Source: a virus
Virus record (IMG/VR): IMGVR_UViG_3300008450_000112
Coordinates: 1-40,429 of that record
Strand: one strand, 5' to 3'
DNA length: 40,429 nucleotides
Every line of letters begins with the position of its first letter. Positions within the stretch are counted from its first letter, which is position 1. This document shows positions 39,888 to 40,429 of the stretch, one piece after another. The notes under the pieces are model-generated. The model worked only from the letters and a program-made list of their open reading frames with translations. It made no database searches and was not told the origin of the DNA. The position numbers and the translations under genes were made by a program.

Positions 39888-39916
39888 TTGCAGGAAAGTT
39901 TTTAAAACATTAACAT
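39888..39916 (+). promoter_or_regulatory. terS promoter, leaderless type
   Basis: TTGCAG (39888-39893) and TAACAT (39911-39916) are 17 bases apart. The -10 lies nine bases before the terS ATG, which has no Shine-Dalgarno. Transcription should begin at or just before the ATG, a common arrangement in actinobacteria. It is likely the late-operon promoter. Confidence 0.65.
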
Positions 39917-39925
39917 CTACACATT

Positions 39926-40423
39926 ATGGTAGAAAATACGCGTGATTTAGTAGAAAAAGAAACAACCATAATTGAGTTGCGCCATGAAGGTTATGTGTGG
40001 CGTGAGATAGCAGTTATGGTGGACATGAGCGTTGCTGGTGTTGCTAAGGCATACAAGCGCGCTTTAACGCGTCACCCGCATGCCACGATAGATGAACACC
40101 GTGAACTGGAATTAGATCGTTTAGATAATTTACAGCGTACTTACTGGCAACCTGCGGTGGCTGGCAATTTAAGAGCGGCAGATTTTGTTCTACGCGTAAT
40201 TGATAAGCGCGCAAAATTACTGGGATTAGATGCACCATTGAAGGTACAAGCAGAGGTGGTTACTTATGACGGATCAGACCTGGACAGAGAAGTTGAACGA
40301 GTCGCAAGAATTATTGAAGCCTCAACAGTTGGAGACATTGCAACCATCACAGAACTCACGGATCAAGGCGAGCCGTTGGGTATGGAAGAACAAACTAGCG
40401 CGGAAGGAACAACTACCGCCTGA
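39926..40423 (+). CDS. terS: Terminase small subunit
   Basis: A 165-residue DNA-recognition subunit of the packaging motor. The N-terminal HTH (ELRHEGYVWREIAVMVDMSV, then AGVAKAYKRAL) is followed by a helical oligomerisation segment (HRELELDRLDNLQRTYWQPA) and the typical FVLRVIDKRAKLLGLDAP block. The ATG has no ribosome site and is probably leaderless. Its last 158 bases overlap the start of terL in another frame. The end of the gene repeats at bases 1-108 of the window. Confidence 0.85.
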   Translation: MVENTRDLVEKETTIIELRHEGYVWREIAVMVDMSVAGVAKAYKRALTRHPHATIDEHRELELDRLDNLQRTYWQPAVAGNLRAADFVLRVIDKRAKLLGLDAPLKVQAEVVTYDGSDLDREVERVARIIEASTVGDIATITELTDQGEPLGMEEQTSAEGTTTA

Positions 40424-40429
40424 AGGTGA
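40266..40429 (+). CDS. terL: Terminase large subunit (5' part, continues at base 2)
   Basis: ATG 40266 is preceded by GAGGTGG at a six-base spacing. The frame reads through the contig end and matches the frame at base 2, giving 473 residues in total with an N-terminus (MTDQTWTEKLNESQELLK) ahead of the RKEQLPPEGDW segment that usually precedes Walker A. It overlaps terS by 158 bases, which is long for this gene pair but has strong start evidence. Confidence 0.85.
   Translation, partial: MTDQTWTEKLNESQELLKPQQLETLQPSQNSRIKASRWVWKNKLARKEQLPPEG
40316..40429. repeat. 114-bp terminal direct repeat, right copy
   Basis: Identical to bases 1-114. It marks the closure point of a circular assembly. Confidence 0.95.

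Overview
The window is an essentially complete genome of a tailed dsDNA phage with siphovirus morphology. Bases 1-114 are repeated exactly at 40316-40429, so the contig closes into a circle of about 40.3 kb. The cut lies inside the terminase genes: the large-subunit gene most likely starts at 40266 and continues at base 2. A WhiB-type iron-sulfur regulator (33981-34325) points to an actinobacterial host. The A+T-leaning composition (judged by eye) and several proteins of a kind common in aquatic phages suggest a small-genome freshwater or marine actinobacterium; the host is inference.

Layout, read around the circle. Packaging: terS (39926-40423) and terL (40266 through the junction to 1372). 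Fibre 1: a domain-inserted beta-sandwich protein and an 851-residue collagen-like protein (1372-4469). Minus-strand island 1 (6681-4466): beta-propeller/glycosidase-like protein, TPR protein and FkbM methyltransferase. Head: portal, MuF-type protein with an HExxH protease-like tail, ART-like protein, protease-scaffold fusion and major capsid protein with an Ig-like insert (6765-14670). Neck and tail: connector and terminator candidates, tail tube, a tail assembly chaperone with a -1 programmed frameshift, tape measure, Dit-like protein, two further fibre/tip proteins and a hub-like protein (14743-27416). Minus-strand island 2 (26041-25319) is one gene beside the second fibre locus. Lysis: holin-like proteins, a small lipoprotein and a CHAP endolysin (27435-28789), closed by a strong terminator.

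The region 28856-39804 holds the early or non-structural genes: metallophosphoesterase, single-strand annealing protein, winged-helix protein, Cas4-like nuclease, WhiB, a DnaD-like replication protein, RusA resolvase, a Gp88-family protein, a secreted lysozyme-like enzyme apparently using a CTG start, HNH nuclease, SSB, a MerR/Xis-like HTH protein and many tiny coupled ORFs. No DNA polymerase, primase, helicase or integrase is seen, so replication probably uses the host replisome and the phage is probably not an integrating temperate phage.

Nearly all genes are tightly packed with ATGA/TAATG overlaps. No gene-free stretch exceeds 300 bases. The longest gaps (30835-30994, 31402-31536, 35712-35825, 39805-39925, 17631-17740) each contain promoter-like or hairpin elements described below. 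No tRNA gene or CRISPR array was seen.
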